Assembly: GCF_030435805.1 (NCBI RefSeq)
Contig: NC_081291.1
Span: 14,283,001 to 14,347,000, forward strand
Length of the DNA stretch: 64,000 nucleotides
Direction of reading: 5' to 3'
Source of the DNA: Mustela lutreola
Lineage: Eukaryota > Chordata > Mammalia > Carnivora > Mustelidae
Positions 1 through 39,019 of the stretch are shown here, in pieces. Position numbers and translations under genes: made by a program. The number at the start of each line of letters is the position of its first letter. Within the stretch, counting starts at the first letter, position 1. The notes under the pieces were generated by a model, which was not told where the DNA came from, searched no databases, and saw nothing but the letters and a program-made list of their open reading frames with translations.

Positions 1-944
1 ATGACCTTGAAAGGCCGGAAGTGTCAAGGGAGGAGCTCAGAGAGATGGGGATGGGGACACCCCTGTAGACCCCTCCAGCACGTCTTTCCCCCCAGGTCGG
101 GCTGTAATTCTACACTCTTAAGGCTGAGCAGGTAGGGGCAGCTGCGGCCGGCCCCGCCCCCCATCAATCATTTATGTTGCTCAGAACGGACGCAAGTGCA
201 TACGTGTGTACGTTCCCGCGGGGAGGTGCGTCGCAGCTCGCAAGCAGGGAAAGATCGGGCTGAGACAGCTGGTCGTGTGATAGGGGCGGGGCGTGCACAC
301 GCTAACGTGCACGCAGTAGGAACACACCCGTTCACGCGTGTGCACATCAGAGTCGAATACACTCGGTGCACAGGAAAGAGACACAAACACTTGTGCGCAC
401 ACCAACACACATATGCAAATGTACAAACCCACCCGTGCTCAAAGCTTCCTCCACCTATGCAGGCGTGTACACGACACCCACGCGGACACGCATTCCCGTG
501 CACGCACACGCACAGTCCATGCGTCTCCTTCCATCGGCGTGCGGCATGCACTCTCCGGGGTCGGGACACCCACAGGGTCACACGAGCATACCCCGGTACA
601 TAAGCAAAAGGGTATGCACACAGATCCACTGGCACAGGCGGGCGCGCACACGCGTGTTCACACCACACGCACGCGCACGCACAGAGCCTCCCGCGCGCAC
701 AGCTTCCCGCAAGGCACTAGCCTCCCCTCCCCCTCCGCCGCAGAGGCCAGGGGCGGGGGGGTGGGGGTGAGGAGCGGGCAGTTAGGGGGAGCCAGGGCCC
801 TACCCATACTAGGGCTGTGACCGCCGCATCCTTCCCCGATTTAACCCTAGCCAACCTCGTCCCCTACTCGGGCAAGCCCATCAGTCAAATGAAGGTTATG
901 TAGGTGTTCGGAGAGGCGGCGACCCAGGCCGCCCCGCAACTCAC
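1..944 (-). other. probable RAB3A intron 1 (non-coding)
   Basis: No convincing exon is visible. Bases about 290-690 are rich in alternating CA/CG/TG dinucleotides (interrupted purine-pyrimidine runs), and 730-770 is G-rich. Assignment to the first intron of RAB3A rests on the splice donor at 944/945 and on synteny with human 19p13.11, so it is an inference. Confidence 0.4.
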
Positions 945-1100
945 CTTGCCCTGCACCGATGCGGTCGTGACCCTAGCGGCAGCGACTTTTTGGTGGCGGT
1001 GGTGCCGGGGCCCCCTGCGTTGATGTGGGGCTGCGCGACAGGGGCAGCGGCGGCGGCAGCAGCGGCTCAGGCCCCTGCAGTCCGCGGTGACGTCCTGCAA
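945..1100 (-). other. RAB3A: probable non-coding first exon of RAB3A
   Basis: On the minus strand GTGCAGGGCAAG is followed by a good donor (GTGAGTTGCG), so the exon's 3' edge is 945. The 5' edge is not visible; about 1100 is a guess from the GC-rich, CRE-bearing sequence that follows. No coding sequence is recognised. RAB3A, a small GTPase of synaptic vesicle exocytosis, is expected here because it is the minus-strand neighbour downstream of PDE4C in human, and its first exon is non-coding as I recall. Identification is by position, not by protein similarity. Confidence 0.45.
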
Positions 1101-1345
1101 AGAGTGAGGCGGGGCCTCACATGCAGATACAGCCGTGACGCCATCCTGGGGCGGAGCCGCGCCTGGAGAAGTAGCCCGCTGACGCACGTAGAAGCCAGGA
1201 GGGGCGGGGCTCCTGCGCAGATTGACGCACGAATGGGGCGGGAGCCAGTGTGCTTATCCAGTAGCGCGCGGGGGAGGTGTCTACTTGCTCCGCCTCCTGC
1301 CTCTGTCAGGGAGGCGGGACTGAGTGCCAACCTCTCACTGGCTTA
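1060..1345 (-). promoter_or_regulatory. CpG-rich promoter region with CRE-like sites (probable RAB3A)
   Basis: GC-rich, CpG-dense sequence with TGACGTCC at 1088-1095, further TGACGC/TGACG-type half sites near 1135-1140, 1180-1185 and 1222-1228, and several GGGGCGGGG-type Sp1 boxes. This composition is typical of a constitutive or neuronal CpG-island promoter. No TATA box was seen. Confidence 0.5.
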
Positions 1346-2331
1346 AACGTCCGAGCGACGGACTGAGTACCAATCAGAGATCACCACCTTTCTGTTCTGG
1401 TCCAATGATGGCTCCCAAGTGGTTGCGGGGATAAAGGGTTGAGGCCTTCACCGAGCCTGGGTCTTCAGGGGGCGTTCCCTTTCCCCGCCCCCTCCCACCT
1501 TTGGTGTGGGATTTCCGTGGTCCCCGCCCTGTTTTGGGTGCAACGACCTCTGGTTAAAAGCGTTCCCAATTCCCAATCTCAGAAAAGAGGAGTAGGCAGC
1601 TGAGAGTTGCTCCATGCTCCCTAACTACGGGTTCAAAATAAGGATAAATGAAGAAAAAGCGACAGTAGGGGTCAAGAGGGACTCCTTGCAACTTCTGAGG
1701 TTTAAGATCTCCAAAGAGGACCGGGTTGGTAGATGCCCGATCCTGTTTCTGAGATGAAAAAAAAAAAAAAAAGAAGAAGAAGAAATTGGGATCAAGGGAA
1801 CTAATTTCTAGAAAAGAAGGAAAGGGCTAACCGACCCAAGAACCCCACCTCTCCCTGAGCCCCACTTTGCGGAGAAAAATTCGAAGATAATGCTGAAGGA
1901 GGGCAAAGAAACGGCTCACCTCCTAAATCCCCGCAAACCTGCAGGAAACAACGACGGGAAATGGGGAGGGTCTTAGCGAGGTTCAAAGACCCCAAAATAA
2001 AGATGGGGCTGGGAGATGCTTAACCGATCCTGGTTCCTGACTTAAATGACAGGGAACCCATTCCCCCCATCCTGGGTAAACAAGACTCAGAGAGTGGAGA
2101 CTTTGGGGACTGAAGGGCTCAGGCGTTTATTTCCCCAAATCTTGAGGGGGGAAATGTCAGAATGGCGGAGGGGGGCGGGAGAATGAGATCCTTACCCCCT
2201 TTTTGGATCCCTCCCCCTCAACTCTGGTACCCAGACCAGGAGGAGCGTGGCCCCCAGAGAATCCTGATCTCCTTGCTTGCTTCCTCCCCAGGCGCGGGGC
2301 GGGAAGGGCGGGCGGTGTTCCTCCTGTTTAT
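1346..2331. other. intergenic spacer
   Basis: Moderately GC-rich single-copy sequence between the probable RAB3A promoter and the first SINE. It holds a short A-rich run near 1757-1783. No exon, RNA gene or clear repeat was recognised. Confidence 0.4.
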
Positions 2332-2345
2332 AAAAAGCTCGCCAG

Positions 2346-2522
2346 GGCGCCTGGGTGGCTCAGTGGGTTAAGCCGCTGCCTTCGGCTCAGGTCATGATCT
2401 CGGGGTCCTGAGATCGAGTCCCGCATCGGGCTCTCTGCTCAGTGGGGAGCCTGCTTCCTCCTCTCTCTCTGCCTGCCTCTCTGTCTACTTGTGATTTCTC
2501 TCTGTCAAATAAATAAATAAAA

Positions 2523-2550
<28 letters not shown>
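2346..2550 (+). mobile_element. CAN-SINE, full length, young
   Basis: Complete tRNA-derived head, CT-rich body, AATAAATAAAATCTTTT and a long poly-A. It is flanked by a perfect 14-bp target-site duplication AAAAAGCTCGCCAG at 2332-2345 and 2551-2564, so the insertion is recent. Confidence 0.95.
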
Positions 2551-2556
<6 letters not shown>

Positions 2557-2793
2557 CTCGCCAGCTGCGGAGGCGCCTAGAGACCAGAATAACTTAGCGC
2601 CTCGAGCCCGCCTCCTCCCCTCGCCCCTTGGAAGTGCGGGACGTCCCTCACTTTTTCCGCAAGCGTTTGGGAAACCTATTTTTATTAAGGGCAACATTTT
2701 TGTCCCTCTCCTCCACTCGAGACTATAAAAGTATTAAGAACCTACTGCGGAGAATTGGAAAATTGAGAAAAACATGAAAAATAAACAAAAATA

Positions 2794-2985
2794 GGGGCGC
2801 CTGGGTGGCTCAGTGGGTTAAAGCCTCTGCCTTCGGCTCAGGTCATGATCCCAGGGTCCTGGGATCGCGTCGGGCTCTCTGCTCAGCGGGGAGCCTGCTT
2901 CCTCCTCTCTCTGCCTGCCTCTCTGCCTACTTGTGATCTCTGTCAAATAAATAAATAAAATCTTAAAAAAAAAAAAAAAAGGAAA
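2794..2985 (+). mobile_element. CAN-SINE, full length, young
   Basis: Head, body, tail and poly-A are present. A perfect 18-bp target-site duplication GAAAAATAAACAAAAATA lies at 2776-2793 and 2986-3003. Confidence 0.95.
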
Positions 2986-3258
2986 GAAAAATAAACAAAA
3001 ATAAATTCACCCCCGATCTCCCCCTCCAAGGAGACTGGCAGTCGGTGGCGCCCTAAACACGGCTGGCGCAGGAACAGGCCGCATCCCGGTGGAGGTGAGG
3101 ATCCGTAAGGCTGCTCAGCTTCCTCACTTCCCAAATGCTTGTTTTGGGATTTGTACGTGGGTGGCACCTGAACAGAAATACCTGTTTTGGTGTCTCCCCC
3201 CCACCCCGCCCAAGGAGAAAAGGCCTACAACAAGGCACGTCGTTGCTGAACAGAGGGA

Positions 3259-3436
3259 TTTTTTTTTTTTTAATGTATTTATTTGAGAGACAGAGCACAA
3301 GCAGGGGAAGGGGCAGAGGGAGAAGCAGACTCCCCACTGAGCATGGAGCCCCACACGGGGACCAATCCCAGGACCCTGGAATTATGGCCTGAGCCAAAGG
3401 CAGATCCTAAACCACCTGAGCCACCCAGGAGCCCTT
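3259..3436 (-). mobile_element. CAN-SINE, antisense, older
   Basis: Runs from poly-T to GAGCCACCCAGGAGCCC, the reverse complement of the SINE head. The body has diverged. Confidence 0.85.
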
Positions 3437-3475
3437 GGATTTGTTTTTGTTTTTGTTTTTGTTTTTAATTTAAAT

Positions 3476-3666
3476 TTTTTTAAAAGATTTTTTATTTATT
3501 TGACAGACAGAGATCACAAGTAGGCAGAGAGGCGGGGGTGGGGGGGGGGCGTGAGCAGGCTCCCGGCTGAGCAGAGAGCCTGAAGCCGGGCTCCACCCCA
3601 GGACCCTGGGATCACGACCTGAGCCAAAGGCAGAGGCTGTAACTCACTGAGTCACCCAGGCACCCC
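3476..3666 (-). mobile_element. CAN-SINE, antisense
   Basis: AAAGATTTTTTATTTATTTGACAG is the tail end and GAGTCACCCAGGCACCCC the head end of the reverse-complement element. A G-run at about 3534-3549 interrupts the body. Confidence 0.85.
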
Positions 3667-3879
3667 GGGATTTGTATTTTAAATTAAAAATAATAAAAAG
3701 GCCTTTATTGTTAAGAATCAACATTCCACTCCAGAATTAAGGACGGTTGCATGGGGGACTGTTGCGCAGGGGTGGACGCCAGAGCTGGTAAGAGAAAGGG
3801 ATTAAACCCTTCTAAGGGTTAACCCATCCCACTTAGAGTAAAGCCCAGACTCCACCTCACAGCCCAGGCCCCCTAGCCA

Positions 3880-4110
3880 CCTACCTCCCACCAGCTACCT
3901 CCCCATCTCATCTTTCTCCTCCAGTTAGATGCTCCCTTTGGTTCCAGGGGGCAATCCTGCCTCAGGACCTTTCTACCTGTTGTTCCCGCTGCCTGGAGCA
4001 CTGTTCCCCAACCTCCTTCCAAACCTGGCTCTCTCATCCCCTTCAGATCTCTGATGGACACCCACCTCCTTTCAGAGATTCCAATTTCATGTCACCTCCT
4101 ATCACATCAC
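3880..4110 (+). mobile_element. LINE-2 3'-end fragment
   Basis: Contains the L2-like string of a CTCAGGACCTTTCTACCTGT-type core followed by CTGCCTGGAGCACTGTTCCC. Old and diverged; recognised by general resemblance only. Confidence 0.55.
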
Positions 4111-4157
4111 CATATTTTTCCTTCCTGGCACATCCTGTATCAGAAATAATTATTTGA

Positions 4158-4277
4158 GGGGAGCCTGGGTGGCTCCATCAGTTAAGAGTCCCACTTGACC
4201 TCAGCTCAGGTCTTGATCTCAGAGTCATGAGTTTAAGCCTTACATTGGGCTCCACGTTGGATGTGGAGTCTAATTAG

Positions 4278-4315
<38 letters not shown>
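4158..4315 (+). mobile_element. old CAN-SINE with GA-rich tail
   Basis: GGAGCCTGGGTGGCTCCATCAGTTAAG is a diverged head. The element ends in a (GA)n tract at 4280-4312, as in the older tRNA-derived carnivore SINEs. Confidence 0.75.
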
Positions 4316-4316
<1 letters not shown>

Positions 4317-5261
4317 TAAATAATTATTTGAGTTATTTATCCATTAGCCATCTAAGACCTCTGAGAGTTAGGAATTGGTGTCCCTAACACCTAGACCCGT
4401 GGACACAGTAAGTGCCCTGTGATGGTATAATATATATGAATGAATGATTGGAGAGAGGGTAACTTTGGTTAGGGAGGTTAGGACAGAGCTCCCTGGAGAA
4501 GTTACAGTGAGCAGGAACCTGAAGGAGAAGGAGCTGCCCAGAGGAGGCGGCGGGGGAACAAGACTCCAGAAAGGGGGAACAGCAAGGTGGCTCAGTGCCC
4601 AACTCAGGACGCATTCTTCTCAGATGTCACCTGTTGCAATTATGTGATCCTTAAAAAGAGCCCGTGTTACCCATGAAGCAATAAAAGCTCAAAGAGGTTA
4701 AGAGACTTGAAATTGTCCATATCCATCTCTAGGGGATACCAAGGATGGAGTGGTGGACGTGGCCCAGACCTATGGGGATCAGGGTGTGGAGAGTGTAGTG
4801 GACATGAATTAAAAGAATCCCCGAGAACTTCTACTAGTTCCAGCCTGGTATGGGGGTGGGGGTCAAAGAGGACTTTGCAGGGGAGCAGATGCTGAGCTGA
4901 GACCCAACGGGTGAGGATGAGGGGGGAGGAAGAGCAATCCAGGAGGTGGGGACAGCATGTGCAAAGGCCCTGAGTTGGTGCCACAGCTTGGGGAATGGAA
5001 AACCACCAGCATGGGTGGAGTGCAGTCAATAAGAAGGAGATGGACAGATGCCTGTGGCCCAAATTAAAGGGGCACATAAGAAAGAAACAGGGAAATAAGG
5101 TGAAATGCTGAAGGCAGATGACCTACAGGAAGGTTATAGCAGAATTTTCTTTCCTTTTTTTTTTAATCTGTTTGCATTAAAATTCTCTATAGTAAACATG
5201 TATTACTTGCAACAAAAGGGGGAGGGAGAAAAATTATAAGTAAAAATCCCCTAAATCTCTG
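4316..5261. other. intergenic spacer
   Basis: Single-copy sequence downstream of PDE4C. The stretch 4440-5100 is typical of old interspersed repeat debris (rearrangements of GAGGCCCTGAG/GAGGAAG-type text), but no family can be named with confidence. Confidence 0.3.
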
Positions 5262-5473
5262 CCTTTTTTTTTAAGCTTTTATTATTTAGAGAGAGGGGTG
5301 TGTGTGTGCACAGTGGGGAGGCGGGGCAGAGGCAGAGGGAGAGAGAGAATGTCAAGCTGACTCCATACTGAGCGTGAGCCCGATGCGGGGCTTAGTCCTA
5401 GGACCCTGAGATCAGGACCTGAACCAAAACCAAGAGTCCCACGCTTAAGCGAATAAGCCACCCAGACGCCCCT
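5262..5473 (-). mobile_element. old CAN-SINE, antisense
   Basis: Poly-T, TTATTATTTAGAGAGAG and the terminal GCCACCCAGACGCCCC give the reverse-complement SINE. A short (TG)n lies at 5296-5307. Confidence 0.8.
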
Positions 5474-5985
5474 AAATCTTTGCCTTTTAAAAGTCTGGAA
5501 GGAAATGCACTAAGTTTGTGACCCAGATAAATTTTAATTCTCCTTCTGTGGAATTTGATCATTACTTGTGATGATGCTGAATTATCAGTGGAATGGAATT
5601 ATTCAGGAATGAAGCCGGCTGTTCTTGAAGCGAGGGGCTGCTCCACGACTTGAGTCCCATTATAATTCTTCAGGCACGGGAGGAGAGGACGGTGGGGGAG
5701 ATACTGAGGCTTCTGGAAGCGGGAATAGAACGGCATACTTAAGCAGAGGCGCCTCTTTTGCTGAGAGCTAGGAAAGCCCCTCCAGCGCGAGTCGGGAGCC
5801 TGAGGAACAGCCAGTGAGGCAAGAATCCCCAGGTTCACCCCGCCTCCCCTCCGCACCTCCCTCCGCCAGGGGGCGCTGCTGGCTAATGTCCTGCTCCTAG
5901 CCGCATGGCCTTGACCAGGCAACACCGCCTATTGGCACTCAGTTTCCCCATCCCCAGTGGGGATGGTATTAATTTTGGGTAATAG

Positions 5986-5991
5986 GGTTTA
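5986..5991 (-). promoter_or_regulatory. candidate PDE4C polyadenylation signal
   Basis: TTTATT on the plus strand is AATAAA on the minus strand, about 1.03 kb beyond the PDE4C stop. It is the nearest canonical signal seen downstream in the right orientation. The true 3' end cannot be proved from sequence. Confidence 0.3.
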
Positions 5992-7024
5992 TTTAACCCC
6001 AGAGACACGTCCAATGACCCCACGTTTCTAAGGTATTTCAGAAAGGTCACAGACACCACCCTCCAACCACAATTTACCCAAGTACAAGGATCAGGCCGTA
6101 GAGGAGAAACTGAGGCCCAGAAGGGGCTATGACTGGGAAGAAAGCCTCCGAGGTCTCCTTCCCCCTATTGGGAGTCTGGGGGCAGCCTCAGAAACAGAGA
6201 CCTTCGCGGGGAGGTGTGGAGAGAAGGCTGTGCTTTTGTTGCTATTCTAAAAGAGGGAGAAAGTGGGAGGGGGACCCAGCAGGGGGTCCTGGGGCTCAGG
6301 AGAACAGACCCAGAGACCCCAAGACAGAAACTACACTGACTTAGAGCAAGAACCCGTACACAGGCAGCCACAAGCTAAGTCAGTCTTGAGAGACAGTTCC
6401 GGACACAGAGCTCTGTCTTTCCTGCCCCTTCCCGCTCCGCATCAGACCTCTTGAGCCAGGTTCGGCTCTGGACAAAGCTTTGGTGCTAAAAATTCTCCGA
6501 TTCAAGTTTCCATTCTCTCGCATGGAGCTGCCTGGCAGATGAAGGGGTGGTACCTGGGGTGGGGGACAGGTAGGTCTCCTGGGGGCTGACTCGCCACCAC
6601 CTAATGCAGGGCAACCCTAGAAGCACACGACAGGCACGAGCCTGGCACATAGTAGATGCTCAATAAATACGGGATCAAGACTGAAAAGATAAAGTGATGG
6701 CTGTGCCTCCAGAATGACCACTGGAGAAGGTGGACAAGGGGCCTGGTAGACACCCTCTTTCCACACTGAGCATGGAAGCCCAGGAAGGAGATCCCAAGGG
6801 CGCTGGAAGAGGCTGCCTGCAGTCAAGCCCCTTGGAGAACTCTCTTGGCAAAGCCTGGGGTCAGAATGGACCCCAGCCAAGTGCCTCCAATTTGATCCTA
6901 AGGTCTGCCTCTAACTAAAAGCCTGGTTGTCTCCCTTGGTGCAGAGGGGGGTGGAAGTGGGGGAGGCAAGGCAAGGGCCACCTGGGACCTCTTTCTGGAA
7001 GGTCCACTCATCCGCCAGGAGCCA

Positions 7025-30774
<23,750 letters not shown>

Positions 30775-31547
30775 GCTGCAGACATCTCTGAGCCTGTGGG
30801 GACAGATGTGAGACCCCTCAGGCCCTGGGATCAAGCTGTACTCCCATGAGACTCCCCCTAGTCAAGGAGCTCATCCCACACCCTGTACCCTTCTCCTGGT
30901 GCCCACAGATGCTCAATCAAGGGATCCCGGGCCATACCACAGGCACTGCTGTGGGACAGCCCCCGGAGCTCTGCAGGGGCTCCTGGAGCCTACGCACCCT
31001 ACCCAAGCCTCCTGCCCCCTCCATGCCAGGGTCCACAGCCTTGGAGCATCAGGACCTTCAGGAAGAAATCCCCTGGCCCTGGGCCCCTTCGGGGACTCCA
31101 TTCACCTTCCAGCACAGCTCCCGGTGGCTTCTGGACCCAGTGCCTCAGAACCTCCTCCTCTGCCCCCAACTCATACAGGATCGGCTGGGCTCAGGCAGGC
31201 CTGGAACTCCCTGCCACCGCTGAGGCCGGTCTGAGTCCCGTGACCTCCCTGGGAGCAGAGGAGGGGAGGACTGGACCTGCCCAAGTGGGTGGCCCAAAGT
31301 CCCCCCCAGCTGCTCCCCCCCCCGGCCCCCCACCCCGCAGAGCCCCTTAACTACCTCAGTGCCAGGCTCAGACGGACGGGACACACCCACATAGCACACC
31401 TAGTTCTGAGTGATGGGGAGGGGGGGAGCATGTCCCCTACACGGGTGGGAGAGCGGCAGGGAGTGTGTGTGAGGGGGAGGGAGGCTCAGGGTGAGCGGGT
31501 GTTACGTTTAAATATTTGTGTGCTTATAAGAGAGAGGTGGAAACACG

Positions 31548-31622
31548 AAGAGCCAAAGAGAAAGAGAGAGAAAGGGAGAGACATGGAGAGACACGAAGAG
31601 AGAGAGAGGGAGACAGAGCAAG
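31548..31622 (+). repeat. GA-rich simple repeat
   Basis: AAAGAGAAAGAGAGAGAAAG and related imperfect (GA)n/(GAAA)n; purine-only for most of its length. Confidence 0.75.
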
Positions 31623-32519
31623 GTGCAGATTTGAGGTTAAGAATGGAAAGATTTTACCAGCTCAGGGTCTGGGACAGGTGCTTCATAGGACAGCCCATGC
31701 GGTGTGGCCTCAGGAGTTCAGGGGTGGCCGTCTGGGGTCCCTGGAGGCTCCAGGAAAGTTGGTCACCACGCTGTACCCCCCCTAGGCAGGTAGATGATCC
31801 TCTCTGCTCAATGCAGTCCTCACAAACAGCCGCGACTGGAACCACAGCGGGTGGGGGGCAAGGTGGGGGGGTCCTGTGACCAGAGGAAAGGTGCTATGTG
31901 GCTCTGAACCCTTGGGAGCTACTGAAAGTTAATGTTTCACTGGAATGGCTGCCTGCCCAGGAGGCCCCGCCATCCCTCTGCCCCTGAAAATCATTAGAGC
32001 ATGACCTCCCCCATCCCTGCCCAACAGGCTTCATCCCCATGTGCTGTGTGACCTTGACACCCCACCTCTGTCACCACCCATTTCACGGAAGGGTAAACCC
32101 AGCTTTGAAGGGGGTTCCAGGCCAGAGTCCTGGCCAAGGCACAGCCTGGAGCCTCCACGTCCCACTCCACTGGAGAAGCCTGGAAATTTCGGCGGGGCGG
32201 GGTGGGGGGGGGCACAGGGTGGGTGGGACACAGGAAGAACCCGCTAACCCACCAAGGGTTCCCAAGCAAAGGCCTGCCCCTCCCTGTACTATTTTCATTC
32301 CTATGTGATGAGAGGGGAGAAGGTGGGGGACCGGGCTCAGACTCTGGGAAACAGGACTGAGACAAGATGGGGGAACCATTTCTGGTGCTTTCTTTGCCTC
32401 CTGGACTGCCTTCTCCCCCTGCTGATTTGCCCTCCTGAACACTTGAAGGAAGATCTACTAGATTGTGGAATTTGCTGGCTGGACACTACCCTTTGATGTT
32501 TGAGCTAAAACCCACACTC

Positions 32520-32945
32520 TTGCTCACAGTCAGTGCAGCCCCCACAGTCACCAATCGCTCACCCTACTCTGATGCCACTCATTTATTTGTTGTTTCCCAA
32601 ACATCTCAAGTTCTTCCTACCACAGAGCCTTTACACTTGCTGTGCCTGCTTCCTGGGACACCCTCCTAGCTTTCTCCAGGGTGGCTCCTTCCCACCTTTC
32701 AGGTCTTAGTTCAAATATTACCTTCCCAGAGAGACCTCCCTGCCCTCTCAGAAAACCTGGACACGTGGGCCCTTGGGATTTCGCCACAGCCCCAATCTGT
32801 GACTCCATGACCCTCCATTCCACCCAAAATGATGTCATTTGGTCCCCTGGCTATTGTCCATCCCCACCTTTGAGACTGTGGGCCCCATGAGGGTAGAGAA
32901 ATGGTCCCCACTATGACGCCAGCACAAAGTAGACACCCAGAAACG
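32520..32945 (+). mobile_element. LINE-2 3'-end fragment
   Basis: AGAGCCTTTACACTTGCTGT, then CCTGCTTCCTGGGACACCCT, then TCAGGTCTTAGTTCAAATAT and CAGAGAGACCTCCCTGCCCT follow L2 in order. Confidence 0.75.
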
Positions 32946-32995
32946 TTTGTCACAGAAGCCCATGACGCAGGAGGACACAGAGGAATGGTACGGGC

Positions 32996-33001
32996 TTTAT
33001 T
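32996..33001 (-). promoter_or_regulatory. polyadenylation signal of the mucin-like gene
   Basis: TTTATT on the plus strand, AATAAA on the minus strand, 235 bp past the stop codon at 33236. Confidence 0.6.
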
Positions 33002-33235
33002 CTGGTAAGCATAGCCCCTCCACAGGTGCTTCTGCCCCATCCAAGCCCCCTTCTCTCTCAGCCCCGTGGAGATCACTCCGGTAGGCAATGGGCTGAAGAT
33101 GACATTCGGTTCACAGCATCCTGGAGGAGGGACACACAAAAGACATTCAGGCACCAGCAGGGTTTACAGCAGGGACTTGGGAAGGCCATCCCTCCAGCCC
33201 AGCCCCCACCTCATCGTGGAGACGTCATCCAGCTT

Positions 33236-38006
<4,771 letters not shown>

Positions 38007-38040
38007 TCTGGGACAGGGAGGGCTGAAGGCGGGCTCTGCA

Positions 38041-38087
38041 CAGGTGTGCGGCCAGGTGCCTGCCGTCTGCACCTGCAGGCGCAGGTG
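38041..38087. promoter_or_regulatory. E-box cluster upstream of the mucin-like gene
   Basis: Four CAGGTG/CACCTG boxes in 47 bp (38041, 38053, 38070 and 38082), the last two forming the inverted repeat CACCTGCAGGCGCAGGTG, just upstream of the start codon. Probable promoter or 5' UTR elements. Confidence 0.45.
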
Positions 38088-38589
38088 CAGGCACACCCTG
38101 CTGGCAGCCGGGGGCGACTGCGCCCTGGTGGGGCCTCCAGATCCAGACTGAGGCCCTGAGGGCGGGGAAGCGAGGTCGGGGTGGGGGTGGGGCACTGCTA
38201 CTTAGTGCTCACCTTGGTGCCCCTGATGCCTTCTCCTGCCGCCCTCTCCACCTGGAACCCCCACCTTTCCTAAAAACCTCACCTAGACCATGACTCTGAA
38301 GCCCTCAAACTCTCCCTTTCTCTTCAAGACACTTCCTGCCCCCCGCCAGTTCCCCTTCCCCTCCACTCTGTGGCCCCCTCCACAGCTGCCCCAAACCCAT
38401 GCCACCACCCATTTCTTCCCCCCTCCTCTCCCTCCCTCCCTCTCTGCCCTGTTCCTGCCCCTACAGGCTGGGTATATCTGTATCTGCCTTGATCTCCCCT
38501 AGATCGGAGCGGGGTGGTGGGCAGCGAGAAAGGCAGGGTACACCTCCCAAATGAGGAAGTGGCTGGGACCCCCTAGCATTTCCTGAACA

Positions 38590-38815
38590 AGACATGCACC
38601 TGTAGGATTTTCCAGAGCCAACGAACTCATGGTAGCCATTCCAGGCCAGGTCCCCAGACACTGGCTTCTGGAATGTGCTGGGGACAACTTCCATCTGGAA
38701 CTGACAGAACCCTACTAGCGGTGGATAGACACAGCAACCTAGGTGGGGTCCCATGTTCGGCCCTGACCTCCGGAAAAGGGCTTAGGGTCCCCATCCCAGC
38801 CACAGACCCCATGTA
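38590..38815 (-). pseudogene. decayed copy of an IQCN coding segment
   Basis: This stretch aligns along its length with IQCN coding bases of about 40298-40520. Read on the minus strand it gives FQMEVVPSTFQKPVSGDLAW and VGSGKSYR, against FQVDAVPRAHKKPAPEDLAQ and LGSRKSYR in IQCN. It lies beyond the IQCN stop and polyadenylation signal, so it looks like a partial tandem duplicate that no longer codes. Confidence 0.75.
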
Positions 38816-38944
38816 TCAAGTGCCTGGTTGGAGGCTCCCATCCAGGCTGTTCCAGACCCTCCCAAATTCCACCCCACACTCCCCAAACCAGGCCCAAGAC
38901 ATCTCCATGAGCACAGTTGGACCAAGATCCAGGCTGTGGAGGGT

Positions 38945-38950
38945 TTTATT
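38945..38950 (-). promoter_or_regulatory. IQCN polyadenylation signal
   Basis: TTTATT on the plus strand is AATAAA on the minus strand, about 70 bp past the IQCN stop codon. Confidence 0.8.
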
Positions 38951-39019
38951 CGTTAGACCCAGAGAGCCACACTGCCCCTCCCTGGGCGTCCCCCTGCCGC
39001 CCACCAGTTAGCCAATGTC

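Larger units (their letters stand above)
30790..32990. other. spacer or PDE4C 5' region
   Basis: No coding exon recognised. It holds a purine-rich (GA)n stretch at about 31548-31622, G/C-rich single-copy sequence and a LINE-2 fragment at 32520-32945. Confidence 0.4.

Noticed and set aside
196-820. Overlapping His/Thr-rich open frames in both strands near the window start
   Set aside because: They come from CA/CG-rich low-complexity DNA with no codon structure, homology or splice sites.
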